From NCBI GenBank assembly GCA_022709695.1, contig JAKLII010000007.1, positions 1 to 64,000 on the forward strand: DNA of 64,000 nt, written 5' to 3'. A model generated the notes under the pieces. That model did no database searches and had not been told where the DNA came from. It worked only from the letters and a program-made list of their open reading frames with translations. Source of the stretch: Bacteroidota bacterium (GTDB lineage Bacteria; Bacteroidota; Bacteroidia; Bacteroidales; SKPS01). Of the stretch, positions 19,141 to 28,136 are shown one piece after another (the first letter of the stretch is position 1; every line of letters starts with the position of its first letter). A program made the translations under genes and the position numbers.

Positions 19141-19215
19141 TGGGACGTACTGGATTCGAACCAGTGGCCTCATGTCTGTGAAACATGCGCTCTGAACCGG
19201 CTGAGCTAACGTCCC
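19141..19215 (-). tRNA. tRNA-Val (CAC)
   Basis: The reverse strand folds into a full cloverleaf: acceptor GGGACGT/ACGTCCC, D arm GCTC/GAGC, anticodon stem CATGT/ACATG with loop TTCACAG (anticodon CAC, reading GTG valine codons), 5-base variable region, T arm ACTGG/CCAGT with loop TTCGAAT, and discriminator A. The length is 75 bases and CCA is not encoded. Confidence 0.95.
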
Positions 19216-19272
19216 GAAAACCGGAGTCGAGACCGCAAAATTATAAAATCTTTATCTTGTTCAGCAAAGTTT

Positions 19273-19737
19273 TTAAAAACTTGATGAATACCTGGCTCCC
19301 AGTCGTTCTGCCCAGCTTTCCGGATAACCTTTGAAATATCCACCCCAGGGCTTGCTGCAGATGGCACGGTAGATTTTTGCATACAGGATCCTGGCAAGAG
19401 AAGGCACCCCCACTGCAATAAGGTAAAGCGGGCCGAGCCACTGCGATTGTAAAGCATGACCGTATTCGTGGGCTTTGCTCCTTTTTACCCTGATTCCGGT
19501 CTGGTCCTTAATAACTGGATAAAACACAAAGTACCCCAGGCTCACTCCAGATCTTTCTGTCCCCACAAAGAAATGATTCAGAATAATATCCGGGGACGCT
19601 AAGGGTTTTCTGTAATGTCTGTAATATAGGTACAGGAGAAATCCAAGCAGGTTCTGGGGCAATTCCCAGATGAGAGAAAAACCAGGTCGGAAAACCCCGT
19701 CAGCGGATCGGGTTTGGTTTGTTTGTTTTTTAACCAC
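19273..19737 (-). CDS. Small HEYGH-motif membrane-associated protein
   Basis: About 154 residues. There is a hydrophobic segment (PQNLLGFLLYLYYR), a zincin-like HEYGH motif inside KAHEYGHALQSQWLGPLYLI, and a C-terminal GYFKGYPESWAERLGA. These blocks recur in small Bacteroidetes proteins I recognise by pattern only. HExxH suggests zinc binding, but no third ligand is obvious, so protease activity is unproven. The start is uncertain: the GTG at 19737 is used because the ATG at 19932 would run backwards through the coding region of the divergent metallopeptidase. The two genes are divergent with an 82-bp gap. Confidence 0.65.
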   Translation of the reverse strand: MVKKQTNQTRSADGVFRPGFSLIWELPQNLLGFLLYLYYRHYRKPLASPDIILNHFFVGTERSGVSLGYFVFYPVIKDQTGIRVKRSKAHEYGHALQSQWLGPLYLIAVGVPSLARILYAKIYRAICSKPWGGYFKGYPESWAERLGARYSSSF

Positions 19738-19743
19738 AGTCTC

Positions 19744-19774
19744 TTGCCGAAAGGTGAAAAATATCGTAACTTGG
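19744..19774 (+). promoter_or_regulatory. Probable promoter of YpfJ-like gene
   Basis: TTG (19744-19746), 20 bases, TAACTTGG (19767-19774), one mismatch from TAnnTTTG. It lies 45 bp before the ATG at 19820 and supports that start. Confidence 0.45.
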
Positions 19775-19819
19775 CTGTCGAAACAGATTGTGATCAAAAA
19801 TAACAAAAAACCATCGGTT

Positions 19820-20677
19820 ATGCGTTGGAAAGGAAGAAGACAAAGCACCAATGTGGAAGACATGAGGACTACCGGCCGTCGGTCAGTCGGACTGAAAGGG
19901 GGCCTGATCGGCACCCTGATCCTTGCAGCCATCGTCTATTTTATTGGCGGGGATCCTTTATCGGTGATAAATTTCGGAGAAGTCACCAATCCGGCAGAAA
20001 CCGGGCAGGAGGTCCCATTATCGGCAGAGGAGCAGGAAATGGGTGAATTCGTTTCGGTGGTGCTGGCTGATATTGAAGATGTCTGGCACAAACTCTTCAA
20101 GGAAATGGGAATGGCCTACAGAGAACCCAAACTTGTACTTTTCAGAGGCAGCATTCAGTCAGCCTGCGGATTTGCCCAGGATGCCACCGGCCCGTTCTAT
20201 TGTCCTGGCGACGAGAAGGTTTACATCGATCTGGAGTTTCTGGAAAAGTTACAGACTAAGCTTGGCGCTCAGGGTGATTTTGCCGTTGCCTATATTCTGG
20301 CCCATGAAGTCGGGCATCATGTGCAGAATCTCATTGGTACCATGGATAAGCTGACAAGTGTCAGATCATCCGGTGCCAGTCAGGCTGCCATCAACCAGAT
20401 GACGGTTAAGCTCGAACTTCAGGCGGATTTTCTGGCTGGGGTATGGGTGCACCATGGACAAAAAATGTTCGGCTTTCTTGAGGAGGGAGATCTGGAAGAG
20501 GCATTGAATGCCGCCTCGGCCGTAGGAGACGACCAGATCCAGATGAACACCCGGGGGTATGTGACGCCTGATTCTTTCCAGCATGGCACCTCAAGCCAGC
20601 GAAAAAACTGGCTGGCCAAAGGAGTCCAAACCGGTGACATCCGCCAGGGAGACACCTTCAGTGCAAGAAGACTGTAG
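19820..20677 (+). CDS. ypfJ: YpfJ/KPN_02809-family neutral zinc metallopeptidase
   Basis: A 285-residue membrane-anchored protein, close to the usual length for the family. It opens MRWKGRRQSTNVEDMR, the family's standard N-terminus, then one transmembrane helix (about 25-43). The zincin motif is HEVGHHVQN at 162-170, in the context YILAHEVGHHVQN, with the downstream ELQADFLAGVW helix providing the likely third ligand. Two Cys (SACGFAQ, FYCPGD) frame the substrate region as in homologues. The start at 19820 was chosen over 19670 because of this conserved N-terminus and the promoter position. The physiological substrate is not known. Confidence 0.93.
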   Translation: MRWKGRRQSTNVEDMRTTGRRSVGLKGGLIGTLILAAIVYFIGGDPLSVINFGEVTNPAETGQEVPLSAEEQEMGEFVSVVLADIEDVWHKLFKEMGMAYREPKLVLFRGSIQSACGFAQDATGPFYCPGDEKVYIDLEFLEKLQTKLGAQGDFAVAYILAHEVGHHVQNLIGTMDKLTSVRSSGASQAAINQMTVKLELQADFLAGVWVHHGQKMFGFLEEGDLEEALNAASAVGDDQIQMNTRGYVTPDSFQHGTSSQRKNWLAKGVQTGDIRQGDTFSARRL

Positions 20678-20769
20678 GTATTGAACTGGTCTGATTCAGA
20701 AGCGAATAACCAAAAGGTAACCTGTGGATTAAATCAGGATTATCTTAATACAATCTACTCTGTTTCAGC

Positions 20770-21651
20770 TCAGGGATTGTCTTTCCTTGTGTCGGCTTTT
20801 TTGGGAAACGGGAGTAACCCCGCCATCTCCCCGATTACATTTACCAGCTCACTGCCTGCAGGCACCACGATCTTGGCGTTTTGCTCAAGGGATTTTTCAA
20901 GGGCCTCCAGCTTTCGCAGCAGCTGTGCATTTCCAACAAAAAACTTGTCTGCCGCTTCGTTCACCAGCCTGATGGCCTCAGCTTCACCTTCAGCATGCAG
21001 GATTTTCGACTGCTTGAAGCCTTCCGCTTCCTTGATCTTGGCCCTTTTAACTCCATCTGCAACTGTTTCAGCTGCAGTGGCAGAATCAATGGCTGCAATC
21101 TTCTCATTTTCAGCCTTAACCACTTTGTTCATGGTTTCCTGGACATCTTTTGGCGGATCAATTTCTTTTAGCTCTGTCCTTACGATCTCAATACCCCAAC
21201 TCTTGGTTTCTTCATGTAAAGTAGTATAGAGCTCTGCATTGATTTTCCCCCGTTCACTGTTGGCAGATTTCAGCGTCAGGGTTCCGATGATATTACGCAA
21301 AGTGGTACGCGCAAGGTTCACTATCTGATATCGGTAATTGTTTACGTTGTAAATAGAGCCTTTTACAAACTCCTCATCAGCTTTAACCCTGAAATATACC
21401 TGGGCATCTACCCGGGCATTCAGGTTGTCGTTGGTAATGATCTCCTGCGGTTCTGCGTCTACCATCTGTTCGGTGACGTTTACCAGAAAAATCCGGTCGA
21501 TGATCGGGATGATCCAGTGGAACCCTGGATTGGCAAATTTGTAGTATTTTCCGAGCCGTTCAATCAGACCTCTCTGGGTGGGCCTTACAATCCTGATACC
21601 GGCAAAAAAGATGACCAAAACAGGGATAATGATGTAATAGAGATTGTTCAT
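20770..21651 (-). CDS. SPFH/band 7 stomatin-like protein
   Basis: A 293-residue protein with an N-terminal membrane hairpin (YYIIIPVLVIFFAGIRIV), the SPFH domain (about 25-190; RPTQRGLIERLGKYYKFANP, the stomatin signature region) and a C-terminal Ala/Glu-rich coiled coil (about 190-265). This fits the paraslipin/QmcA class, which forms large oligomers at the membrane. No NfeD-type partner gene is beside it. The YidB-like gene lies 42 bp upstream on the same strand, so the two may be cotranscribed. Confidence 0.92.
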   Translation of the reverse strand: MNNLYYIIIPVLVIFFAGIRIVRPTQRGLIERLGKYYKFANPGFHWIIPIIDRIFLVNVTEQMVDAEPQEIITNDNLNARVDAQVYFRVKADEEFVKGSIYNVNNYRYQIVNLARTTLRNIIGTLTLKSANSERGKINAELYTTLHEETKSWGIEIVRTELKEIDPPKDVQETMNKVVKAENEKIAAIDSATAAETVADGVKRAKIKEAEGFKQSKILHAEGEAEAIRLVNEAADKFFVGNAQLLRKLEALEKSLEQNAKIVVPAGSELVNVIGEMAGLLPFPKKADTRKDNP

Positions 21652-21693
21652 CGTGTGATGTTGTTTTTGGTAAATAAAATATGCAAACCTGTA

Positions 21694-22149
21694 TTATCTC
21701 TTCAAAAAACCTTTCAGAAGATTCCCCAGCAACCCTCCGCCACTCTTGCTTTTTCCGCTCATGAGGGAACCCAGCACACTCTCCAGATTAATGCTGTTGT
21801 CTTTCGGGTCGTTCGTTTTTTGTACGAATTTCTTCATTACGATCGGCAGCAATTGTTGTACAATCCCCGATGCCGCACCCTTATCCAGGCCGAACTTCTT
21901 CATCAGGTCACCCGCAACATTGCCTGATAACTGATTGATTACCGGATTGTTTTCTACCTGTCCTTCTCCGGCAAACATCCCTTTAATGGCATCCAGTTCT
22001 CCGCTGCCCGCCATTTTTTGCAGATTCTTTACAATAGAACCTGAGGCAGTTTTGATGGCAGCCGAATTTTTCTTATTGGGAATAACAGGGTTGTTGATGA
22101 TGGCTTCCCCGGCATTTTCCCTGACAATTTCAAGTATCTGTGATAACAT
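21694..22149 (-). CDS. YidB/DUF937-like small helical protein
   Basis: A 151-residue soluble protein, Gly/Asn/Lys-rich and mostly helical. The segment MKKFGLDKGAASGIVQQLLP is typical of the DUF937/YidB-like family in Bacteroidetes. The C-terminus is low-complexity (SGKSKSGGGLLGNLLKGFL). No signal peptide and no catalytic residues can be seen. It lies in a run of small conserved genes on the same strand (20770-23422). Confidence 0.75.
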   Translation of the reverse strand: MLSQILEIVRENAGEAIINNPVIPNKKNSAAIKTASGSIVKNLQKMAGSGELDAIKGMFAGEGQVENNPVINQLSGNVAGDLMKKFGLDKGAASGIVQQLLPIVMKKFVQKTNDPKDNSINLESVLGSLMSGKSKSGGGLLGNLLKGFLKR

Positions 22150-22234
22150 ATTGTGGTTCTTTTAGGGTTTGTCAATGATGTTAAAACCGGTACCACCAGC
22201 CTGGAAGATGACAGTACCGGTTTTTCCAAATTAA

Positions 22235-22564
22235 TTAAACGGTCTGGTCTTCAACAGAAGCGTCCGGGGCATTCTTTTTAACCGATTCAATACCGGTTTT
22301 GCAGCTTTCTTCTGAAGCATACATCTGGCTCTGCCCAACGGTCTGGCCATTTGACGATTTGATCAGGAAAAAGAATTTGCCGTTGGCTGCTGCTTTTGAC
22401 TCAAAGCGCCCTTCTGCCGCATTTTTCCTGACCGATTCAATGCCGTTCAGGCAGGATGGTTTGGCAGCATATCCTTCACTGGAAAGGATTACCTGCCCGT
22501 TGGTGGCCTGCAGATTGAACTGGAACTCACCATCCTTTCTTTTGGTTACAATGAATTTTCCCAT
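22235..22564 (-). CDS. YegP-family protein (two DUF1508 repeats)
   Basis: A 109-residue cytoplasmic protein built from two tandem DUF1508 units of about 50 residues, each with the pattern F-x-F-x-L/I-x-x-x-N-G-Q and ending in GIESV(R/K)KNA. This matches the YegP dimer-forming fold in length and repeat number. Its function is not established. It is preceded by a short AT-rich gap. Confidence 0.92.
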   Translation of the reverse strand: MGKFIVTKRKDGEFQFNLQATNGQVILSSEGYAAKPSCLNGIESVRKNAAEGRFESKAAANGKFFFLIKSSNGQTVGQSQMYASEESCKTGIESVKKNAPDASVEDQTV

Positions 22565-22636
22565 AATTTTTTAATTAGATGTTTAAAGATCAGAAAAAGA
22601 ACCCGTTATGGGTTGTAATCCAACTCCGGATTCGTA

Positions 22637-23422
22637 TTACTCGGCCGGAGGATTGGTCTCTTCCGGAACAGCAGGCTGGGCCAGTGCTTCCTTTTCCTTC
22701 TGAGCCCTGCGCTCACACCTGTCACACAGATCGGTGATGTTTTTCAGCTCTCTGGCTTTGGCCACCGTTCCTTCAAAAATCTCATCCGTACGATCTGTGT
22801 TGATGTAGGAGCAATCCTGGTACAAATGGAAACTTTTCCCCGATTTTGTCCAGTATACATGATTAACGCCATTGTTTAATGATTCTACCTGCTGGGTTTG
22901 TTCTGCATACTCTTCCTGCGAGGGAGGATTCAGATCCACCCCGGCTATACCGGCAATAATCAGGGCGACCACTGCGATGGTTCCAACCAGACCCTTTTGT
23001 TTGCCAGTAAGGTTTTTGTTGGTGAAAATCAGAATAACCAACGGAAGGAAAGCAATAATACTGATGATTGCCCCAAGCTGATTTTGCACAAAAAACCTGA
23101 ATTTGTCCTTGACCGATGCAGGATCCAGCCGGTTGGCCTTCTTCCAGACCAACGAACCTGCCACAGCGAAAATAAGATCTGCAACGATCAGAATGATCAG
23201 CATGGTCATATTCACCGGTACTTTCTTCAGAGTAATAATAGCCCAAACCTCAAAGGCAATGGCGATAACCCAGGCTATGACCGCGATAAGCCTGAAATTT
23301 CCTGCTTTGCGCTTGCTTTCACCGGTGGGGGTAAAAGTGCCGGGGTTAACAGGGCTGCTTCCTTCCGGAGTTTCATCGTCTCCAACTCTTGTGAGCTTCT
23401 TCGAAGTTTTGTTGTCTGTCAT
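22637..23422 (-). CDS. Four-helix membrane protein with C-terminal Cys/His metal-binding-like tail
   Basis: A 261-residue protein. Residues 1-38 are polar; four hydrophobic segments lie at about 42-62, 68-90, 112-130 and 142-160; the C-terminal soluble region has the pattern G-K-x-F-H-x(4)-C-x(2)-I ... A ... L-C-D-R-C. This is the known YHxxxC...PCxxC small metal-binding motif seen at the end of many secreted or membrane proteins, here HLYQDCSYI and LCDRC. Zinc binding is inferred. The tail ends in a Glu/Pro-rich stretch. The gene is not obviously linked to the arsenic cluster that follows. Confidence 0.75.
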   Translation of the reverse strand: MTDNKTSKKLTRVGDDETPEGSSPVNPGTFTPTGESKRKAGNFRLIAVIAWVIAIAFEVWAIITLKKVPVNMTMLIILIVADLIFAVAGSLVWKKANRLDPASVKDKFRFFVQNQLGAIISIIAFLPLVILIFTNKNLTGKQKGLVGTIAVVALIIAGIAGVDLNPPSQEEYAEQTQQVESLNNGVNHVYWTKSGKSFHLYQDCSYINTDRTDEIFEGTVAKARELKNITDLCDRCERRAQKEKEALAQPAVPEETNPPAE

Positions 23423-23560
23423 TTCGGTTCCTCCTTTTTGAGAAATTTTACAATCATTTGGATATGAATTACCTTTCAGCCCCGAAAGTTAGGAAATATT
23501 TCAGGGAATTATACCCAAACATGAAGATTGCGAAGGGAAGAAATTACAACCGATTGTTTG

Positions 23561-24637
23561 TCAGGCGGTAAAATATTTTCGCTTAAACCAGAATGCCAGG
23601 CTTACCAGGGCAATCATCACCGGTACTTCCACCAGCGGGCCTATCACCGCGGCAAAAGCCTCCCCTGAGTTCATGCCAAAAATGGCGATTGCCACAGCAA
23701 TGGCTAGCTCAAAGTTGTTGCTGGCAGCCGTAAAGGAAAGGGTGACCGATTGAGGGTAACTGGCCCCAACCCGACGGCTCAAAAAGAAGGAAAGGACAAA
23801 CATCACCACAAAATAGATCAGCAGCGGAAGAGCAATAAGTACAACATCGAGCGGTATCCTGATGATGTATTCCCCTTTCAGAGAGAACATTACAATAATG
23901 GTGAACAACAGGGCAATCAGGGTAACCGGGCTGATCCTTGGGATAAACTTCTGGTGGTACCAGTCTTTGCTCTTGACCCGAATCAAAATAAAACGTGTAA
24001 GAAATCCGGCAATAAACGGAATGCCCAGATAGATGAATACACTCCGGGCAATCGTACCAATCGTTATTCGTTCCACCGCGTCATTGGTAGGAATACCAAA
24101 CCAGCCAGGAAGCACGGCAATGAAGAACCACGCATACACCGAGAAGAAAAGCACCTGGAAGATTGAGTTGAAGGCAACCAGGCCGGCAGCATACTGGGTG
24201 TCCCCTTTGGCCAGGTCGTTCCATACGATCACCATGGCAATGCAGCGGGCCAGCCCGATCATGATGATTCCGTACATGTAGGGCAGGTTGGCGTTGTTTT
24301 CGCCCGGGAAAAGTTTGAAAAACAGGATGGCCAGGGCAAACATCAGCACAGGACCAATGATCCAGTTCTGTACAAGGGAAAGCGAAAGTACTTTCCAGTT
24401 GCGGAAAACATCTCCAAGCTCTTCATACTTCACTTTCGCCAGGGGCGGGTACATCATCAGGATCAGTCCGATAGCGATGGGGATATTGGTGGTGCTGTCG
24501 GGCGACGACTTCAGGGATTCCCAGAAATCTGCGATATCAGGGAAAAAGTACCCCGACAGAACTCCGATGGCCATGGCCAGGAAAATCCACAACGTGAGGT
24601 AGCGGTCAAGGAATTTCAGTCGCTGTTTGCCGGGCAT
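23561..24637 (-). CDS. acr3: ACR3-family arsenite efflux permease
   Basis: A 358-residue polytopic inner-membrane protein with ten predicted helices, the usual length for ACR3. The conserved helix-4 block [19 protein letters not shown] carries the Cys needed for arsenite transport, and [20 protein letters not shown] is the matching helix-9 signature. It exports As(III) using the proton motive force. It is the last gene of the arsenic operon (28136 to 23561, all reverse). No ArsC arsenate reductase or ArsR repressor is present in the window. Confidence 0.95.
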   Translation of the reverse strand: MPGKQRLKFLDRYLTLWIFLAMAIGVLSGYFFPDIADFWESLKSSPDSTTNIPIAIGLILMMYPPLAKVKYEELGDVFRNWKVLSLSLVQNWIIGPVLMFALAILFFKLFPGENNANLPYMYGIIMIGLARCIAMVIVWNDLAKGDTQYAAGLVAFNSIFQVLFFSVYAWFFIAVLPGWFGIPTNDAVERITIGTIARSVFIYLGIPFIAGFLTRFILIRVKSKDWYHQKFIPRISPVTLIALLFTIIVMFSLKGEYIIRIPLDVVLIALPLLIYFVVMFVLSFFLSRRVGASYPQSVTLSFTAASNNFELAIAVAIAIFGMNSGEAFAAVIGPLVEVPVMIALVSLAFWFKRKYFTA

Positions 24638-24686
24638 AAGGATGTTGTTATAGGATGAATCTGACCTTTACATTTTTATCCGCTTT

Positions 24687-24977
24687 TCAGCAACAACAAC
24701 CCCCTTCATGATGGTGCAACCCTTCCAGCATAAACCCTCCATCTTCGAAATGGATGGTCACGCTTTCCAGCATCTCCAAAGCTTCGGATTCCTGGTAAAA
24801 AGTTATGCCGTCAATTTCAGTCTGTACATCCCCTTCTTCCGGTTTTTCGGCCAGCATCATCTGAATGGCTGCGCCACAACAACCTTTGTTGGAAAAAACT
24901 CTGATTCCTGCCTGTGGGTTCTCGTTCTCTGTCAGGATCTTTCTGAAAATTTCATTTGCCTCTGTGGTTACTTTCAT
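24687..24977 (-). CDS. HesB/IscA-like protein in arsenic operon
   Basis: A 96-residue protein of the A-type iron-sulfur carrier fold. It has the first Cys site as SNKGCCGAAIQ and ends EGLHHHEGGCCC, where canonical IscA has a C-terminal C-x-C. The triple Cys plus three His could bind a metal or arsenite rather than act in cluster assembly. No other isc or suf genes are near. It is placed between ArsP-like and ACR3 genes, with 49 bp to ACR3, so it is probably cotranscribed. A role in arsenic handling is inferred from position only. Confidence 0.8.
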   Translation of the reverse strand: MKVTTEANEIFRKILTENENPQAGIRVFSNKGCCGAAIQMMLAEKPEEGDVQTEIDGITFYQESEALEMLESVTIHFEDGGFMLEGLHHHEGGCCC

Positions 24978-25043
24978 GTGTCAGTTTTTTATTAGTGATA
25001 CTTTGATAACAATCTATTGATGATACTGTTTGTTTCCATGATA

Positions 25044-26387
25044 TTAAATCCAGGCTCCGTAAATCAGACCCGCGATCGTTGCCATTATAACCACCAGGCT
25101 CACATACACCACGGTTTTTTGTGTCCCCATTACATTTCTGATTACCAACATGTTGGGCAATGACAACGCCGGACCTGCCAGAAGCAGAGCCAATGCAGGT
25201 CCTTTTCCCATCCCTGAGGCAATCAATCCCTGCAGGATCGGTACTTCGGTAAGGGTTGCGAAATACATGAATGCTCCCACAAGGGAAGCAGCAAAGTTCG
25301 AAAACACCGAATTACCTCCCACCATCCACTTGATCCATTCATTCGGAATCACCCCGGCAATGGTTTGCCCATCGTGGGTCGATCCCAGCAGGAAACCTGC
25401 CGATACAACCCCAACAGCCAGAAGCGGAAGTATTTGCTTTGCAAAGCCCCAGGAAGCCAGGGTCCATTCCCGGTTGTCATCATCCTGTTTGTCTTTAAGG
25501 GTCATTATGCTTATGGCCGCAATCCCCAACAGCATGGGTACCAGGGGAGCCAGCTTGCCGTTCTCAATAAACTGGAAGGAGAGTAAACCGCTGGCTACAA
25601 CGGCAACCACTGAAAGCAGCACCCACTGCCATTTGATTTTCAGGATCCTGACCAGTGACCACGCCAGGAACAGGCTGAAGAAACCTGTAATGTACCATTT
25701 GTAGGCCCAGATGCTGTACCATGCACCCGACGTAACTCCTTCAGAGGGTTTTCCCCAATTGGCAAAAACCAGAATGAGAATGAGTGTAAAGAAGTGAAAG
25801 GAAGTCTGCCACATCGGGCGTTTTTCGGGCATCAGGGGAATGTTCATCTGCTCCTCCCGTTTGGCTTTTTCTTCTTTCCGGTATATCAGCGACATAATCA
25901 CCCCGATAATCACCGAAAAGCTAACCGCGCCGACTACCCTTGCAATCCCCATCTCGAAACCCAATATCCTGGCTGTCAGGATGATCGCAAGGATATTGAT
26001 GGCAGGGCCGGAATACAGGAAGGCAATGGCAGGACCCAGTCCGGCTCCACGCTTGTGGATACTTGAGAACAGCGGCAGAATCGTGCAGGAACATACTGCC
26101 AGAATCGTCCCCGAAACAGCAGCTACCGTATAGGCAAGCCATTTTTTGGCATTGGCACCGAAATATCGCAAAACCGACCCCTGGCTCACGAAAACCGAAA
26201 TCACCCCTGCAATAAAAAAGGCGGGCAGTAAGCATAAAACCACATGTTCGCGGGCATACCATTTTACCAGATCAAGTGTGGCATCAATGGCCGTATTAAA
26301 TCTTGCACTTTCGATGGGGAGGAAAAAAGCTGCCACAAAAATTACAGAAATCCAGCCCAGTATCTTTAACTCTTTCTTTGTTTCCAT
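25044..26387 (-). CDS. arsP: ArsP-like permease (PF03773 family)
   Basis: A 447-residue membrane protein starting at ATG 26387 (METKKELKIL); an upstream ATG at 26477 lies inside the preceding gene and is rejected. It has about ten helices, with conserved CSCTILPLFSSIHKRGAGLG and SGPAINILAIIL in the N-terminal half and TEVPILQGLIASGMGKGPAL in the C-terminal half, the two inverted repeats of this family. Members export trivalent organoarsenicals such as methylarsenite. The ArsG-like gene starts upstream with an 11-bp gap. The symbol rests on family and context. Confidence 0.85.
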   Translation of the reverse strand: METKKELKILGWISVIFVAAFFLPIESARFNTAIDATLDLVKWYAREHVVLCLLPAFFIAGVISVFVSQGSVLRYFGANAKKWLAYTVAAVSGTILAVCSCTILPLFSSIHKRGAGLGPAIAFLYSGPAINILAIILTARILGFEMGIARVVGAVSFSVIIGVIMSLIYRKEEKAKREEQMNIPLMPEKRPMWQTSFHFFTLILILVFANWGKPSEGVTSGAWYSIWAYKWYITGFFSLFLAWSLVRILKIKWQWVLLSVVAVVASGLLSFQFIENGKLAPLVPMLLGIAAISIMTLKDKQDDDNREWTLASWGFAKQILPLLAVGVVSAGFLLGSTHDGQTIAGVIPNEWIKWMVGGNSVFSNFAASLVGAFMYFATLTEVPILQGLIASGMGKGPALALLLAGPALSLPNMLVIRNVMGTQKTVVYVSLVVIMATIAGLIYGAWI

Positions 26388-26398
26388 ACCTAAAAAGT

Positions 26399-27106
26399 CT
26401 ATTTTGCAATATAAAAGATGTAGATATAATACAACCCTACCAGAATAAACAGCACTGCAACCACCCTGCGGAACCACTTTTCAAACGTCCTGATCCTGTT
26501 GTAAAATCCACCGATACTGGAAATGCTGAAGGCCAGCAGGTATGCAACGATTATTACCGGCAGCCCGGTGGCAATGGCAAAAATTACGGGCAGGTAGAGC
26601 CCTGATGCTGAACTGATGGTAATGGGAATCAGCATGCCAAAGTAAAGAACACCGCTGTAAGGGCAGAAAGCCAGCGCAAAGACCATCCCCAGCAGAAGGG
26701 CACTCCACCCGTTGTTCTTACGGTTTCCCGACTGATATTTCTCCCCGAATTTGCTGAACCCCGGAAACTTGATTTTGATGAAATCGAACATCAATACCCC
26801 GATAATGACCAATAGCGGACCCAGAAACTTCTCTCCGTTCGACTGAAACAGGCTCGCTACCCTGAAGGTGCTGGCCCCCAGGAACAGAACCACTCCCAGA
26901 GCAGTGTAGGTGATGGCACGTCCAAGTGTATACCACAGGCCGTTGTAAAAAATCCTGCGACGGTTCTCCAGGTCTTTGCTGATAAATCCGATGGCGGTAA
27001 TGTTGGTCGCCAGCGGACAGGGACTGATAGCGGTCATTATACCCAGGATAAATGCTGTTAGAAACGGCGCCTGGGTTGAGTCAAGCCAGTTTTGCAGGAA
27101 TTCCAT
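26399..27106 (-). CDS. arsG: ArsG-like aromatic arsenical efflux permease (TauE/CcdA-like)
   Basis: A 235-residue protein with six to seven helices. The conserved SPCPLATNITAIGFISKDLE near the N-terminus and FCPYSGVLYFGMLIP in the middle resemble the Cys-Pro motifs of the CcdA/DsbD family. Bacteroidetes homologues next to ArsF-like genes are usually named ArsG, after the ArsEFG system that acts on aromatic arsenicals. The start is 2 bp from the stop of the ArsF-like gene, showing tight coupling. Confidence 0.85.
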   Translation of the reverse strand: MEFLQNWLDSTQAPFLTAFILGIMTAISPCPLATNITAIGFISKDLENRRRIFYNGLWYTLGRAITYTALGVVLFLGASTFRVASLFQSNGEKFLGPLLVIIGVLMFDFIKIKFPGFSKFGEKYQSGNRKNNGWSALLLGMVFALAFCPYSGVLYFGMLIPITISSASGLYLPVIFAIATGLPVIIVAYLLAFSISSIGGFYNRIRTFEKWFRRVVAVLFILVGLYYIYIFYIAK

Positions 27107-27108
27107 TG

Positions 27109-27543
27109 CTATCTGATGTAAGCTTCGATTTTTGCTTTCAGCTCAGCGATAAAAAGGTCCGGATTATGGGCTTTCTGAAAAGCCCAGTCGGTGATGTCAT
27201 AAGTGTTCAGCTCAACACCATCTTTGTACACCGTAAGCGCCAGGGTTGCACCGTAGGCTTCATACTTTTCTGCTTTCTGCTTGTTTTCGGGGAGCTCACA
27301 GTTCAGGATGTGGAGCTCCACTATGCCGCTGTCCAGCTCCATGCTGAACCATGTTTCGATTGTTTTTCGCACGTTGGCTTCAATTCCCCGGCATGTTCCA
27401 CAGCGGTTGGTTATATGAAAATAAAGCACCTGTACCTTCAGGTTCGCAGGGTTATTGGAAATGATGGTATCATGATCCTGCTGCTGGGCAAAAGAGTTAA
27501 AGCTGAATGTTGTTAATGCGATGAAAATCAATGCTTTTTTCAT
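27109..27543 (-). CDS. arsF: ArsF-like thioredoxin-fold protein, exported
   Basis: A 144-residue protein with a signal peptide (about 1-19, ending SFAQ) and a redox-like motif in FHITNRCGTCRGIEANVRKT. Cys-x2-Cys plus the following helix and a Gln/Lys-rich loop match proteins annotated as nitrophenyl reductase subunit ArsF. It would be periplasmic, which sits oddly with a cytoplasmic nitroreductase role. Its stop is 2 bp before ArsG and it follows a second, longer ArsF-like gene by 8 bp. Confidence 0.82.
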   Translation of the reverse strand: MKKALIFIALTTFSFNSFAQQQDHDTIISNNPANLKVQVLYFHITNRCGTCRGIEANVRKTIETWFSMELDSGIVELHILNCELPENKQKAEKYEAYGATLALTVYKDGVELNTYDITDWAFQKAHNPDLFIAELKAKIEAYIR

Positions 27544-27551
27544 AGGTATAA

Positions 27552-28136
27552 TTATTTAAGATATTCTTCAATCTGATTTTTCAGGATCTCCCGGTACCTT
27601 TCCGGCTTGTTCCGGGCAAATTTAAATCCGGTTCCGGTAAGGTCGGTGGTGGATTCCTTTCCCTGAAATACACGGGTTACAAAAACTCCCGATCCGAAAG
27701 CCTCGTATTTCTCGGCAATTTTTTTATTCGCTTTATCGTCAACATTCAATATTTTACGTACGATTCTTCCCTGTTTCATCTCAACGGCAAAGTAATTCTC
27801 GAGGGTTTTGCCGGTTTCCTCCTCAATGGCGATGCAGGATGAGCAACGGTTGGTGAGATGGAAGTTATAAATCAGCACCACTGGCCTGGCCTGAACCGGT
27901 TTTATACTGGCTTTGGCAGAAGCCAAAACAGGTTCTACGGAGTCAGTGTCATCAGCCACTGGCACCTCCGCCACAGGATTTGCCTTGGCAGGGGGATCAA
28001 CGTCCGGTTTTTGTGCCTCGTTGTGGTTGCCCGAAGAGCATCCGGATGCCATCAGAAGGACAATTGCTGCGAGCAAACCTGTATAGGTCAGGAATTTAAA
28101 AAGTCTGGGTGTAAACATGTGTTGAGAATTTTGCAA
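27552..28136 (-). CDS. ArsF-like lipoprotein (second copy)
   Basis: A 194-residue lipoprotein: lipobox MASGC, then a Pro/Ala/Glu linker (about 35-75), and an ArsF-like domain with FHLTNRCSSCIAIEEETGKT. It aligns with the next gene over this domain (HxTNRCxxC) but has a longer N-terminus, so the two are anchored differently: this one in a membrane, the neighbour soluble. It is the first gene of the operon; an alternative ATG at 28118 would not change the lipobox. No ArsE partner is present. Confidence 0.8.
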   Translation of the reverse strand: MQNSQHMFTPRLFKFLTYTGLLAAIVLLMASGCSSGNHNEAQKPDVDPPAKANPVAEVPVADDTDSVEPVLASAKASIKPVQARPVVLIYNFHLTNRCSSCIAIEEETGKTLENYFAVEMKQGRIVRKILNVDDKANKKIAEKYEAFGSGVFVTRVFQGKESTTDLTGTGFKFARNKPERYREILKNQIEEYLK

